64,000 bases of DNA. It comes from Pseudoips prasinana (Eukaryota; Arthropoda; Insecta; Lepidoptera; Nolidae). The DNA lies in contig OX621264.1 of NCBI GenBank assembly GCA_951640165.1, forward strand, positions 4,531,001 through 4,595,000, given 5' to 3'. Each line of letters opens with the position of its first letter. Positions within the stretch are counted from its first letter, which is position 1. Position numbers and translations under genes: made by a program. Below are positions 9,843-20,245 of this stretch, one piece after another. The notes beneath the pieces are model-generated. The model was given only the letters and a program-made list of their open reading frames with translations, had not been told where the DNA came from and did no database searches.

Positions 9843-12663
9843 TAAGTTAACGACTACGAACGTTTATGAGCAATCGATTACTTTAAAACCAAACACAAGT
9901 CCGGTTTATGTGAAACAGTATCGTTTGCCACACTCATTAAAAAATGAGGTGGATAAGGAAATTCAAAAAATGATTGACAATGATATTATAGAAGAGGCGA
10001 AAAGCGAATGGTCTAGTCCTATTTTGCTGGTGCCAAAGAAAAGCGATAACGAAAAGAAATGGCGTTTAGTTGTCGATTACAGGAAATTAAATGACTGTAT
10101 TGTAGACGACAAATTCCCATTGCCGAACATTACAGAGATTTTAGATTCTCTTTCGGGTTCTATCTATTTCTCACATTTAGACCTTAATCAAGGATATTAC
10201 CAAGTAGCTTTAGATAAAGAAAGTAGAGAGTTTACTGCGTTTACTACAAACACTGGCCAGTACAAGATGAAGAGATTACCTATGGGTCTCAAGACCAGTT
10301 CCAGCGCGTTCAGTAGAGTAATGTCAGTAGCCATGTCTGGACTCACTCATGATAGATGTTTCATATACTTAGATGATCTAGTAGTTTTCGGTAGAAATTT
10401 AGATATTCATAACAAAAATTTGACAGACGTGTTAGAAAGGTTAAGAAAAACTAACTTAAAATTGAATCCAGATAAATGTAGCTTTTTGAAGAAAGAAATT
10501 CTTTATTTAGGCCATCTTGTATCTGAAAATGGAGTTTTACCCGATCCATCAAAAGTTAAAGTCTTACAAAATTACCCAGTTCCAACTAACACAGATGAAG
10601 TAAAAAGATTTGTAGCATTTTGTAACTATTATAGGAAATTTATTAAAAATTTTGCAGACATAACGTGCCCATTAAATAAGTTAACTCGTAAATTTGAACC
10701 ATTTGTTTGGACTAACGATTGTCAAAAATCATTTGAAAAATTAAAAAATAAGTTAATGACACCACCAATTTTAGATTTTCCAGATTTTTCTGATGATAAT
10801 GAATTTGTTATACAAACTGACGCTTCTGGCACAGCCATTGGCGCAGTGTTATGCAATAAAAATATGAAACCAGTTGCATACGCAAGTAGACCACTCAATA
10901 AAGCTGAACTTAACTACCCCACCATTCAGAAGGAATTAGTTGCCATTGTGTGGGCAGTGAAATATTTTAGGCCTTACGTTTATGGTAAACCTTTAGTATA
11001 TTTATTTTCAATGAAAAATCCATCAAGTAGACTTTTAAAATTCAGATTAGCATTAGAAGAGTATAATTTTAAAATTTTATATATAAGGGGCAAAGACAAC
11101 AGCGTTGCTGATGCGTTATCTAGAATAATTATAACATCAGATAGTTTAAAACAAATGAATGACAAAATCATACTAGTAATGACAAGAGCGGAAAAAAGGC
11201 GTTTAGAATTTGACAACCAAACTATAAAAGCTAGTTGTAGCAAGCCCAATGAGGCGTGGCCTGATCAACCACGAGTAGTTGAGGTGCTAAAAATATCTAG
11301 TAATACTGTGGAAATGACTTTTATAGGATGTGACGAATTGGAAAAATTAAGAGCTCAAAATAATATAAATGAAGAAAAGGAATGCTTTATTTACAATAAG
11401 AATAAGAAAATATTGTTTATTAATCTCAACTTTAGAGCACAATTTACGCGAGACGAATTTGTGACTAAGTTAGATGATTTTTGCAAATATATAAATATAA
11501 ATGAACTATGCATAGTAAGAAATAAAGAATATGAAGACTTTATAAAAGATTTATTAAGAGGAATTAAAGATAATAATAATTGGACCGGTCCCCGAATTTT
11601 TGTATTAAGAGGAGTTAGGAGAATTGATAATAAGGAGGAAAGAAACTATATTTTACAAGATTTTCATTTACTACCCACAGCGGGACATGCAGGTGTGCGT
11701 AGAATGACCAATAATATAAAAAGAAAATTTTATTGGCCTGGTTTAGACATTGATGTACAAGAATTTGTAGCTAAATGCGTTAAATGTCAAAAAATGAAGC
11801 ATTGTAGGTATATCAAGGCGCCCATGGAGATAACTACAACGGCTTCATATGCTTTTGAAAAGATCTATCTTGACGTCGTAGGTCCTTTTGAGAAAGACAT
11901 TGAAGGTAACGTATATATTTTAACAATACAATGCGAATTAACCAAGTTTATTGAAGCTTATCCTTTAAAAAATAAGGAAACCGTAAGTATAGCAAAAGCT
12001 TTAGTTGATAATTTTATTTTAAGATTTGGAATACCAAATGCCATGGCGACAGATCGTGGAACCGAATTTGTTTCTTCAGTAATGGAACAGGTATGTAAAA
12101 TTTTAGAAATAAATAAATTGACTTCTACAGCATATCATCACCAATCTATCGGTGCACTTGAAAATACACATAAAAATTTAGGAGCATTTTTGCGAATACA
12201 TTGTAATGGTCAAAAAGATACATGGAGTCATTGGTTACCATTTTGGTGCTATAGTTTTAATAATACGGTTCATACGGAAACAAAATATACGCCCTTTGAA
12301 TTGGTTTTTGGTAGGCCTAGTGTAATACCATCTAGAGTAAGTCAATGCATAGAACCTTTATATAACCCAGAAAGCTATCCTTTAGACCTTAAATATAAGT
12401 TGCAAGTAGCACAACAAGATGCTCGTAATAACCTAATATTAAGTAAGCAGAATCGTAAGTCTTCTTATGACAAATATGTCAATAATGTAACATATAATAA
12501 TGGACAATTAATATTAATTAAAAATGAAACAGCAAGTAAGTTAGATATTAAATGGCTTGGACCATTTGTTGTTTTGGAGGATTTAGGTGTTAATGTTAAA
12601 GTTATGAAAAATAATAAACCTTATGTAATCCATAAAAATAAAACAAAACCATATATAACATAA
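9823..12663 (+). CDS. pol: Reverse transcriptase - RNase H - integrase of the gypsy element
   Basis: A 946-codon open frame. RT: WRLVVDYRKLN, LDLNQGYYQV, LPMGLKTSSSAFSR and the catalytic CFIYLDDLVVF (about residue 182). RNase H: IQTDASGTAIGAVL and IRGKDNSVADALSR are present. However, between FRPYVYGK and PLVYLFSMKN about ten residues are missing, including the segment that normally holds a catalytic TDH. Integrase: an HHCC zinc domain (HAGVRRM, CVKCQKMK), then the catalytic D (YLDVVGPF), D (ATDRGTEF) and E (GALENTHKNLG), then a C-terminal GPFVVLEDL module. The start joins the protease frame by a one-base shift near 9830. RT and integrase look intact; RNase H is probably dead. Confidence 0.93.
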   Translation: MFFLPGDKLTTTNVYEQSITLKPNTSPVYVKQYRLPHSLKNEVDKEIQKMIDNDIIEEAKSEWSSPILLVPKKSDNEKKWRLVVDYRKLNDCIVDDKFPLPNITEILDSLSGSIYFSHLDLNQGYYQVALDKESREFTAFTTNTGQYKMKRLPMGLKTSSSAFSRVMSVAMSGLTHDRCFIYLDDLVVFGRNLDIHNKNLTDVLERLRKTNLKLNPDKCSFLKKEILYLGHLVSENGVLPDPSKVKVLQNYPVPTNTDEVKRFVAFCNYYRKFIKNFADITCPLNKLTRKFEPFVWTNDCQKSFEKLKNKLMTPPILDFPDFSDDNEFVIQTDASGTAIGAVLCNKNMKPVAYASRPLNKAELNYPTIQKELVAIVWAVKYFRPYVYGKPLVYLFSMKNPSSRLLKFRLALEEYNFKILYIRGKDNSVADALSRIIITSDSLKQMNDKIILVMTRAEKRRLEFDNQTIKASCSKPNEAWPDQPRVVEVLKISSNTVEMTFIGCDELEKLRAQNNINEEKECFIYNKNKKILFINLNFRAQFTRDEFVTKLDDFCKYININELCIVRNKEYEDFIKDLLRGIKDNNNWTGPRIFVLRGVRRIDNKEERNYILQDFHLLPTAGHAGVRRMTNNIKRKFYWPGLDIDVQEFVAKCVKCQKMKHCRYIKAPMEITTTASYAFEKIYLDVVGPFEKDIEGNVYILTIQCELTKFIEAYPLKNKETVSIAKALVDNFILRFGIPNAMATDRGTEFVSSVMEQVCKILEINKLTSTAYHHQSIGALENTHKNLGAFLRIHCNGQKDTWSHWLPFWCYSFNNTVHTETKYTPFELVFGRPSVIPSRVSQCIEPLYNPESYPLDLKYKLQVAQQDARNNLILSKQNRKSSYDKYVNNVTYNNGQLILIKNETASKLDIKWLGPFVVLEDLGVNVKVMKNNKPYVIHKNKTKPYIT

Positions 12664-12759
12664 CAATAATAAAACTTTTATATACAATAATAAAATTTAT
12701 ACAAAAAAAAAATATTGTTACAACATTTTTTTTTTTTTTTTTTCTTTTCTCCCCCGAGG

Positions 12760-12914
12760 TGAGGTGTAGTAATATGTATGTGTGTATCTTAGTATCTATC
12801 TAGTAGTATGTGTGTGTAATAGATCTAATATAAAACTATGTTATTCATTCCTAAGGAGAGTAATAAATCATAATTAATCGAATGCAGTTGTTTCAATAAC
12901 ACTAAATCCCCTCA
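12760..12914 (+). repeat. 3' LTR of the gypsy element
   Basis: Identical by eye to 6737-6891. It is preceded by a long T tract and CTTTTCTCCCCCGAGG rather than a clean purine tract, so the plus-strand primer site is not clear. Confidence 0.95.
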
Positions 12915-13490
12915 CGACACTAAATTGGTATTACTAATTGTGTATCTTGCTGAGTGTGTACTGGAATATACATAATAATGATAATACATAATATAAATAA
13001 ATAATAAATATGAACATGAATGATTGTTAAAATATTAGAAATATGCCACCACAACATTCACATATAGGGGTTACCTACAATTTGATGCTATTGCATCGGA
13101 TAAAAGCCATTAAAACTTTGATAATTTCTGGGGATGAACGTCTCAATAATTATGAAAAGTTAATGGGGATAGGGATTTTGAAATTAGGGAGGCAACTGTA
13201 CAAATTAAAAGCAGGATTAAGTTTCGAGCATTAAAAAAATATGTGGTCCAGAGAACCCTCAGGTACAGCAATGACCTAAACGGAGTCTGCAAAGAACTGA
13301 TGTAACAGTTTTAGAGACTTTCTTATATCTGATAAACCAAGGCTTTAAAGGTATATTGGGTTGTATTGAGTAATAAGTCCAAAAGCTACCCTTCTTCTTA
13401 CTGGAACTATCCCAATTAATTTGCCATGACCTTTGTAGATTTATTTTTGGAAGATTCAGTAAATCATAACCATAAAAACAATAGTACTTC

Positions 13491-14199
13491 TTATACCATT
13501 TGGCATGTGACGGCATCTTTAGCTAATAAGTCGGCACATTCATTGCCTCTAATGCCGCAATGACTTGGAATCCAAGCTACAGTTTTCTGATTTTCTGAAC
13601 ATGCTAAAAGAGATTTTTTAATTTCTAGAATAAGTGGGTTATGTAATTTAGATTTAAGGGGGTTTTGTTCTAAAACTTTTAAAGTGCTTAAGGAGTCTGT
13701 TAAAATTACAGCCTTGCTGATATTATGTGATTCTATAAAACGACATGCTTCTAATATAGCAATACATTCACCTGTGAATACCGAAGATTCCACAGGACAC
13801 CTAAATTTCAGAATAATTTTAGAATTTTTATAAAAAAACAGCGATACCTGTAGGTTGTGAGCCTGAGAGCTTTGAGGCATCAGTAAAGAATATATCAAAT
13901 CCCCTCCATCGTTCACAAACTAATGCATTGAAGGCCAGATCCGCAGAAGGTGAATCCCTCGATATTCCAATATGGAAAAATATATCTGGTTTAAAGGTTA
14001 GGACTTTATACTCAAAGTTAAATAGTGGGAGTTTAGGGAATGTAACAATAGGGCTTACAAGGTTTTGTAAATTTTGAAACGAAACTAAAATGAATGGAGT
14101 TTCTTTAAGTCGCCAGTACCTAGACTGATTGCACAATATGCTCAAATTGATTAATTTTTGCAGTAAGGGATGACAATTTTGAGTAATAATTTTAGACAC
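13491..14199 (-). pseudogene. LINE RNase H domain (two overlapping frames)
   Basis: Bases 14199-13828 end with DIFFTDASKLSGSQPTGIAV, the first RNase H strand with its catalytic D. Bases 13916-13491 carry SSVFTGECIAILEACRFIE (catalytic E), AVILTDSLSTLKVLEQ (D) and VAWIPSHCGIRGNECADLLA with the final D in AKD. All four acidic positions are therefore visible across one frameshift. The domain removes RNA from the hybrid during LINE copying. Confidence 0.85.
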
Positions 14200-14225
14200 A
14201 AATCGAGATGCCAGATATTGCCTTC

Positions 14226-15405
14226 TTAAAAATAAGGGAGGTTAACCGGTGAGGACTTCATGCACCCAGAGATGATCCGAAGGCACCCAGATTGCACCTT
14301 AACTAATCTGGCCAATGCACTTTTGTTACATGGGACCAAAAGAAAGCTGCCATAATCCATTGTGCTTCTGACTAGCGCATTGTACACCAATTTCATGGTA
14401 TATGGGTGAGCACCCCACCAGACCCCAGCGAGAGCTTTTAAAATAGGGATTATCCTTTCACATCTTTGAACCAAGTAATTGAGATGATGTAAACCAGTTA
14501 ATTTTGAATCCAAAACAACGCCTAAAAATTTAGCTTGCGAAACAAGTGGAATATTTTGATCATTCACCCTTACTGTAAAGTGTGGGACTAATCTTTTACG
14601 TGTAAATGTTACAACCGAACTCTTGGGTGCCGATAACTTTAGGCCATGATCCAATAACCACTGATTGTGAGATTCCAGGGAGAGGCAGAGGGAGGCGGCA
14701 GCATCCTTGATGGAGGGATCGGTCACGTAGAGAGCAAGATCATCTGCGTACTGTAAGACAGTTTGAATTAAGGCATGAACCTATGTCAGCTGAATATAAA
14801 TTATATAGTAAAGGACTTAGAACTGAGCCCTGAGGTAAGCTCTTCCATGTATGCCTTATCTTATTCCTCCCCCTGAACTCTCAAAATCAGGGAGCGGCAC
14901 ATCAATATACTACGGATGCACTGTACCATCTTCACTGGAATTCTCAGCTTTAGCCATTTTTCCTGAGAATAGGGAGTTCGACACTGTCATATGCAGATGC
15001 TATATCAAGAAAGGAAGCAACAACTGAGTCATTTCTAGAGAAAGCCAACCGTATGTCAGTGATCAGAACCCCCATGCTGTCCATGGTACCAAGACCTTTT
15101 CTGAACAACAACTGGGAGGTAGGCAATATATTCTTGGATTCAACTATCCACTCTAGGCGGTTCTTAATCAGATGTTCCAATAGTATTGCCAACACTGATG
15201 ACAAAGCTATTGGTCTTAGGCCATTCGGGTCATCTCCATGTTTGCCAGGCTTTAGGAGAGGAATAATTATTTGCGTCTTCCACTGTTCAGGGATCCAAAC
15301 ATGCCCATAACTAAAGTTAAGTAGGTCTAATAAATATTTTTTTGATTTGCGACCAAAAAAAGAATAAGGGATCCCATCTATAACCTGGTGCTGCGTCTCA
15401 AACAT
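14226..15405 (-). pseudogene. LINE reverse transcriptase (I/LOA type), frameshifted
   Basis: Bases 15405-14950 carry WIPEQWKTQIIIPLLKPGKH, GLRPIALSSVLAILLEHLI and FLDIASAYDSVELPIL. From 14950 to 14730 the frame is broken but still reads LPQGSVLSPLLYNLYSADIG and YADDLALYVTDPSIKDAAAS. Bases 14726-14226 carry the thumb (HGLKLSAPKSSVVTFTRKRL, KFLGVVLDSKL, MDYGSFLL). The catalytic YADD is present but the ORF is interrupted at least twice. Confidence 0.85.
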
Positions 15406-15614
15406 GTCTTAGGATCATGTATAATTTTTGCATAGAGAATGGGTCTTCAAAAGGGTCATCAGATAGGGATAAAGGGGGCAAAAAGCTTTCAGCTTCAGAT
15501 GGAACATCCAATCAAAAAACTGATCAGCTACTTCGCGGGTTATTGGAGCTGACACTGATGGGGAGCAGCCACTTCTGAACCTTTTGATATTTTCTATACC
15601 ACTGACGGCTGTGT

Positions 15615-16736
15615 TTATGGAGACAGAGAAGTGCAGAATTGTACCCAACCAGCACGTTTCTGCCTACGTAGCAGTCTATTTGATTTTGCATAAGCCCTTT
15701 TGTATGCTATAAGATTATGGATGTTCATCTCGGAGTAATAGTTTAATTCTGCTTTCTTCCTTTCCTGAATTGCCACAGTGCAGTCACGATCCCACCATGG
15801 AGGTGATGGTATTTTGTCGCGGGCACTATTTTTGATAGTGAATGACGAATCAGCACTTGAAATCATGGCAGAAATCAGCAAATCATAGCAGCTTTCCACA
15901 TAAAAGTGATCAGATGAATTTAAAATTGTTGAATTTAAATTTGGAAGGGTATCAATTTGACTATCCAATAATGAAGAGAAACCTGCCCAATCAGGATTGG
16001 ACAAGTTATACTTCAAAAGTGGAGGTGATGTTTTCTCTAAATACGTTTTATCAGCCAAAGAAATAACAATGGGATAGTGATCACTGCCATGTGTCAGACT
16101 GGTGCATTCCCAGTGAGCTGAAGCTGCCATATTCATCGAGCAGAATGTTAGGTAAACACAACTTTTATGCTGTCCTGGAAGTGTTCTACGAGTTGAACAA
16201 CCATCATTAAGAATACAGAGATTAAAGTCATCCAAAACCTCCACCAAACCTTCCCCAAAGGAATCACATCGTTCCAATCCCCATCTAAAATTATGACAAT
16301 TAAAGTCACCCATAACCAGAAGTGGTCCATTAATACTTTGGAACACATTTCTTAGCATTGGTAATAGATACTGCTGGGGGTGAGCTATGTAGACTGAGAA
16401 GACATTGATGCCCTCCACACAGCCTGCAGCCATACTCATATCCCCATCCAATACCGGCATAGGGAGAGACCTAAATGGGATACGGTTGTTTAGGAGCAGA
16501 GCTGACCACCATAGCCATCAGATCTATCGCCCCTGAGGATGTTGTATAGAGGCATACGGAAGTTAAGACTTGGGGTTAATCGGTACTACTTACAATATAT
16601 CGGCACTCATTCTCCTATCTACCAAATGTCAAAAGGTTGCAATGCAATCCAAAATGATATTAATATTTTCAATTGTTCTTTTGCCTCACTTAAGCATAAA
16701 CTAAAAATATTATTGTAGTATTTTTGCTGAACTAAC
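15615..16736 (-). pseudogene. LINE apurinic-like endonuclease
   Basis: Bases 16460-15615 contain INVFSVYIAHPQQ, LLVMGDFNCHNFRWG (catalytic GDFN) and SLTHGSDHYPIVISL (catalytic GSDH). Beyond 16460, in broken frames, YGYGG and LKILISFWIALQPFDIW match the N-terminal part. The product would nick target DNA to prime reverse transcription. The catalytic blocks survive but the frame upstream is shifted. Confidence 0.85.
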
Positions 16737-17385
16737 TGTAGGGGAAGTGGGCCCAAAGCGGGTATACCGCCTAAAGCGGGTAAGCTTCGTTTTTCACGAA
16801 TACAAGCAGATTGTGCACCGGAAACACCCGAACACGTTCCCCGAACACGATACGACGGCAATCAGTTTTACCGAGACATCGGCGTCACGTAGCTTACCTG
16901 TGCGAGTCGAATATATTTTATTGCCGGTTTCACTAAAATTTTTCAAGGTAAGTGAATATCAATCATTTATATGTGTTTAAAGTTATGTTATTATACGGAC
17001 CTGTGCGTTATTGTGCATTAAAATGGCTTAGGATTCTCATTGTTTAGCAACATTTCTAATTAAGATTATTAAGTTATTGTACAAAACGTGAAAAAGTAGC
17101 TTTTGGGCAAAACGGGTAGGGGTAAAACGGGTAGCCGCTTTGCCCCTACCCGCTTTACCTAAGAGATTTTTTGTATCTTCGAATTATTTAATTTATTTGA
17201 GTTTAAATATAATTATATTTACAGCTTTTGTTGTTTTTGGTTTACCCCATCAGTTAAAGTGATAACTTTCTATATATTGACTAGCGTAATTTATATTTCA
17301 TAACATTATGTAGTTCTTTAAAATGTTATTTATTATAAACCTTTAATTCAGATATAATATTTTTGCAGGTGGTTAATAAATACAA

Positions 17386-18999
17386 ATGCAAATGAGAACA
17401 AGCTTCGTGGGACGTGCAATGGAAGAAGCCAGAAAAGCGTCGGTCTACGGTGCTGCAAAAAATTTGATATAAATTTATCAACTTTGCAAAGACATTTAAA
17501 AAATTAGATCAGCGGATAAAAATCTCGGTAGGTTTACTACGGTGTTAACTGAGGAGCAAGAAACTTAATTAGTAGAATACCTATTTCATATGGATAACCT
17601 CTTTTATGGTCTAAGAAAAACTGAATTTTTATCTCTGGTGTATCAATATGCAGAACTTAATAAAATTCCGCATCCTTTTGAAAAAGAAACTGCAGGAGAT
17701 GATTGATACACAGCCTCTGCAAAGAGACATCCTGAGCTTACCTTAAGAAAACCAGAGCCTACCTCAATAGCCCGACCCCGGGGTTTTAATAGACCTCTGG
17801 TAAACAGATTTTTTGATCTTTTAGAAAGTCAAGTTGAAATCCATAAAAAAATTACAAAGTCACAAGAATCTACAACGTCGGTGTACGAACCACAAGAAAC
17901 AAACCGCCAAGAATATTAACAAAAGCTGTAAAAAAACAAGTAGGCATTATAGCGAGTACCGAAAGAGGCAAGTTGACAACAATCGTATGTTGCTGCAATG
18001 CAGCTGGGTCCTTCATTCCACCGTTCATTATTTTTGCCAGTAAACTGGTATATGGCAAACAAACCGGCATATATTTAGTGATGATGACTTTCTTCCTCAC
18101 TTTCATCACTAAACGATAGATTGCTAGCATCAAATGCATGTGACGTTCAAATGTCTACCGTCACAGTCACTGAATCTCTTCCAAACTCCGCTAGCAACGA
18201 CCATCCTCAACAAAATGAACGCGACGCCATAGTCACCGCTGAATCACCCATTCTTCAAGAAAACTTTGGCCCTCAAATTCCCATAGACTTCCCAGAAGGA
18301 TAATTATTGACTATCCACAAATGCAATCTTATACTCCTCGTCGTCATTCTGTAGACTCCGATCGCACAATTTCTGCTTCAGTATTAGATCAAATGCTTGA
18401 AGATATAAACAACGTCTCAAGACCTGAGGAAGAATTAGTTAAAACACCTGAATGTGTCACACCAACCAAGGTATACCAATGGATAGTCCTCATACACCTA
18501 AACAAACTGCACCTAAGATATCACGCAAACGAAAAATACAAAGAGCTGAAATTTTGACCAGCACCCCTATTAAAGAGCAACAAAAGGAAATGGAGTTGAA
18601 AAAACAGAAAGTACCAATTTAAAACTTAAAGGAAAAGTTGGAAAACTAAAACCTGTGGCCCAAAAAACGGTTTCAAAAGTTTACAAAATCTCAACCTCAA
18701 CTAAAAATAATCCACCTCCGACCAGTAAAGAAAATAACAAAGAAAAACAACAAAAAGCCTCGACCTCCGACACAAAAACAAAAGCTGTTAGTGGAAAGAG
18801 CAAGAAAAACACAGCGGAAAAAAGTATCTGCTATATGTGCCATGAAACTTACGAACATCCATCAAGAGAAGACTGGATAAGATGCGACGACTGCCACGGT
18901 TAGGCGCATGAACAATGTACAAGCTATTCAGGCACTGGAGCTTACTTTTGTGATCTTTGCCAAGAATCGTTGGGCATAGATCACAAAGTAGTGCTTTAA
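17386..18999 (+). pseudogene. Pogo transposase with psq-type HTH, DDE domain and C-terminal PHD finger
   Basis: A splice acceptor TTTTTGCAG ends at 17368 and pairs with a donor CAAG/GTAAGTG at 16947, giving a 5' UTR intron. The ATG at 17386 starts FVGRAMEEARKASVYGAAKN, the psq/CENP-B-type HTH. In shifted frames follow LSTLQRHLK, NKIPHPFEKETAGDDW and FNRPLVNRFFDLLE. The pogo DDE hallmark comes next: PPRILTKAVKKQVGIIASTE, RGKLTTIVCCCNAAGSFIPP. The rest of the DDE core is missing after about 18100. The C-terminus is a lysine-rich linker and a PHD-like finger, ICYMCHETYEHP, WIRCDDCHG, AHEQCTSY, YFCDLCQE, with a TAG in place of the usual tryptophan codon at 18901. The stop is at 18997-18999. Pogo-PHD fusions are known in insects. 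Confidence 0.8.
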
Positions 19000-19343
19000 C
19001 GTTTGTATTACGAAAAGGTACACTTACCTTTCGTTATTTTATCTTTTTGATATTTTGATACTATCAATACCTTTTGATTAGATATACATAGTCACAAAAA
19101 CTTTCCAATTTTTTTTTTAACGTTGCAGTATATTATTAAGATTGCCTAATGTGATTTAGAAGACTGAGTTCTTATAGTTTTGCTGTAAGCAATAATAGTT
19201 GATTCGTTATGAGATACAATTTGAGCTATATTGGCTGTTGGACAAGCAAACCTAAATTTTAAATATAAGATGTGATCATTTAGACTGTATTTTTGAAATA
19301 TTATACGAGAAATTTTTATTTGTTTTTACCTGTGGATAGCAAT

Positions 19344-19666
19344 CTATACAAATAAATAAAATTGGAGTGTCTGTTTGTAATATTGAAATAACCGGTTTTT
19401 ACTACATAAATATGAATATATATACGGTACATACACCAAAATAACATTTTTTACAATTTTTGTCTGTCTGTCTGTCTGTTTGTTCCGGCTAATCTCTGAA
19501 ATGGCTGGACCGATTTTGACGGGACTTTTATTGGGAGGTAGCTGATGTAATAAGGAGTAACTTAGGCTACTTTTATTTTAAAAAAAGGCTTTTGTTTTAC
19601 AAAAAAACTAAAAAAAAAACGAAATAAATAAATTAACACGCGGACGAAGTCGCGGGCACAGCTAGT
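19344..19666 (+). mobile_element. Helitron-like non-autonomous repeat, family H1
   Basis: Begins CTATACAAATAAATAAAATT and ends ACGCGGACGAAGTCGCGGGC plus ACAGCTAGT: a short GC hairpin followed by CTAG/T, as at Helitron 3' ends. Copies are at 23629-23940 and 44313-44621. It contains a (TCTG)n tract. It is inserted inside the pogo element. Confidence 0.7.
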
Positions 19667-19954
19667 TAAGAATAAGATCTCCTGATTACCCGCCTTGCCC
19701 ATTCTTTACCCGTTTTGCCCCAAGGGCCATACCCGCTTTGGGCACCCCCTTCGGGCAAAGCGGGTAAAATGACAGACTGATTTGTTTTTGATTTTTCAAA
19801 GTAATTATATAAAAAAGAAGTGTTTTGTATTTTTAATTACAAAATTGAATTAATATTTGTTCTTAATATTTCAATAAAACCTGTTCAGATATAAAAATGG
19901 CTTATTTTTATTTAGACAAACCTTAAGGTACCCGCTTTGGGCCCACTTCCCCTA

Positions 19955-20040
19955 GGTAATAGTTTTGTTTATACTTAGAATAAGTACCCCTTAAGATAAG
20001 TTAAGGTTTTGTCTAATTTAGCAAGCTGTGTTTACTTCAG
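19955..20040 (-). mobile_element. 5' continuation of the I/LOA-type LINE beyond the pogo insertion
   Basis: Joining 16738 to 19955 across one TA copy gives one continuous, similarly AT-rich LINE leader or N-terminal stretch. The right-hand limit is a guess. Confidence 0.35.
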
Positions 20041-20245
20041 AGTAGGGTATAGACTTTATTTTTTATAAATCTTATTCAATGTAGTCTGTATTCAGTTTTG
20101 CAGACCAATAAACGGAAAAAAATCAAACGAATTTACGCCTCTGCCAAGGCACGTTCGCCTCGCGTCATTAATGGTGACAGATCTAACCTATCCCAAATTA
20201 TTTTATAACAGTACCTACATTTTTGTAAAAAAATATTAGTAGTGT

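Larger units (their letters stand above)
6737..12914 (+). mobile_element. Ty3/gypsy LTR retrotransposon, full length, coding region damaged
   Basis: Two 155-bp LTRs (6737-6891, 12760-12914) look identical base for base, start TG and end CA, and are flanked by a 4-bp duplication CGAC at 6733-6736 and 12915-12918. A tRNA-type primer site follows the left LTR. Inside, in order, are a small membrane ORF, a glycine/arginine-rich gag, protease, RT, RNase H and integrase, the Ty3/gypsy order. There is no env ORF after integrase; coding stops 97 bp before the right LTR. The reading frame changes within gag, between gag and protease, and between protease and RT. Confidence 0.95.
12935..16736 (-). mobile_element. 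I/LOA-type LINE with endonuclease, RT and RNase H, decayed
   Basis: On the minus strand the order is endonuclease (16736-15615), RT (15405-14226), RNase H (14199-13491), a C-terminal zone with zinc-like spacing, and a short 3' UTR near 12935-13050. RNase H after RT is typical of the I and LOA groups. The 5' part continues on the far side of the pogo insertion, at 19955 to about 20040. The 3' end lies next to the right target duplication of the gypsy element. Confidence 0.8.
16741..19952 (+). mobile_element. Pogo-like DNA transposon (Tc1/mariner superfamily) with PHD finger, degenerate
   Basis: Perfect terminal inverted repeats start GGGGAAGTGGGCCCAAAGCG at 16741 and mirror at 19929-19952 (24 bp in all). 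They are flanked by TA at 16739-16740 and 19953-19954. Many extra copies of the core AAAGCGGGTA/TACCCGCTTT lie inside both ends (16771, 17104-17160, 19688-19770). The element sits in the I/LOA-type LINE: LINE sequence stops at 16736 and resumes at 19955. A Helitron-like copy is inserted at 19344-19666. Confidence 0.9.

Noticed and set aside
12915..13235. Envelope gene after the gypsy integrase
   Set aside because: Coding ends at 12663 before the 3' LTR, and sequence beyond the LTR belongs to the minus-strand LINE.
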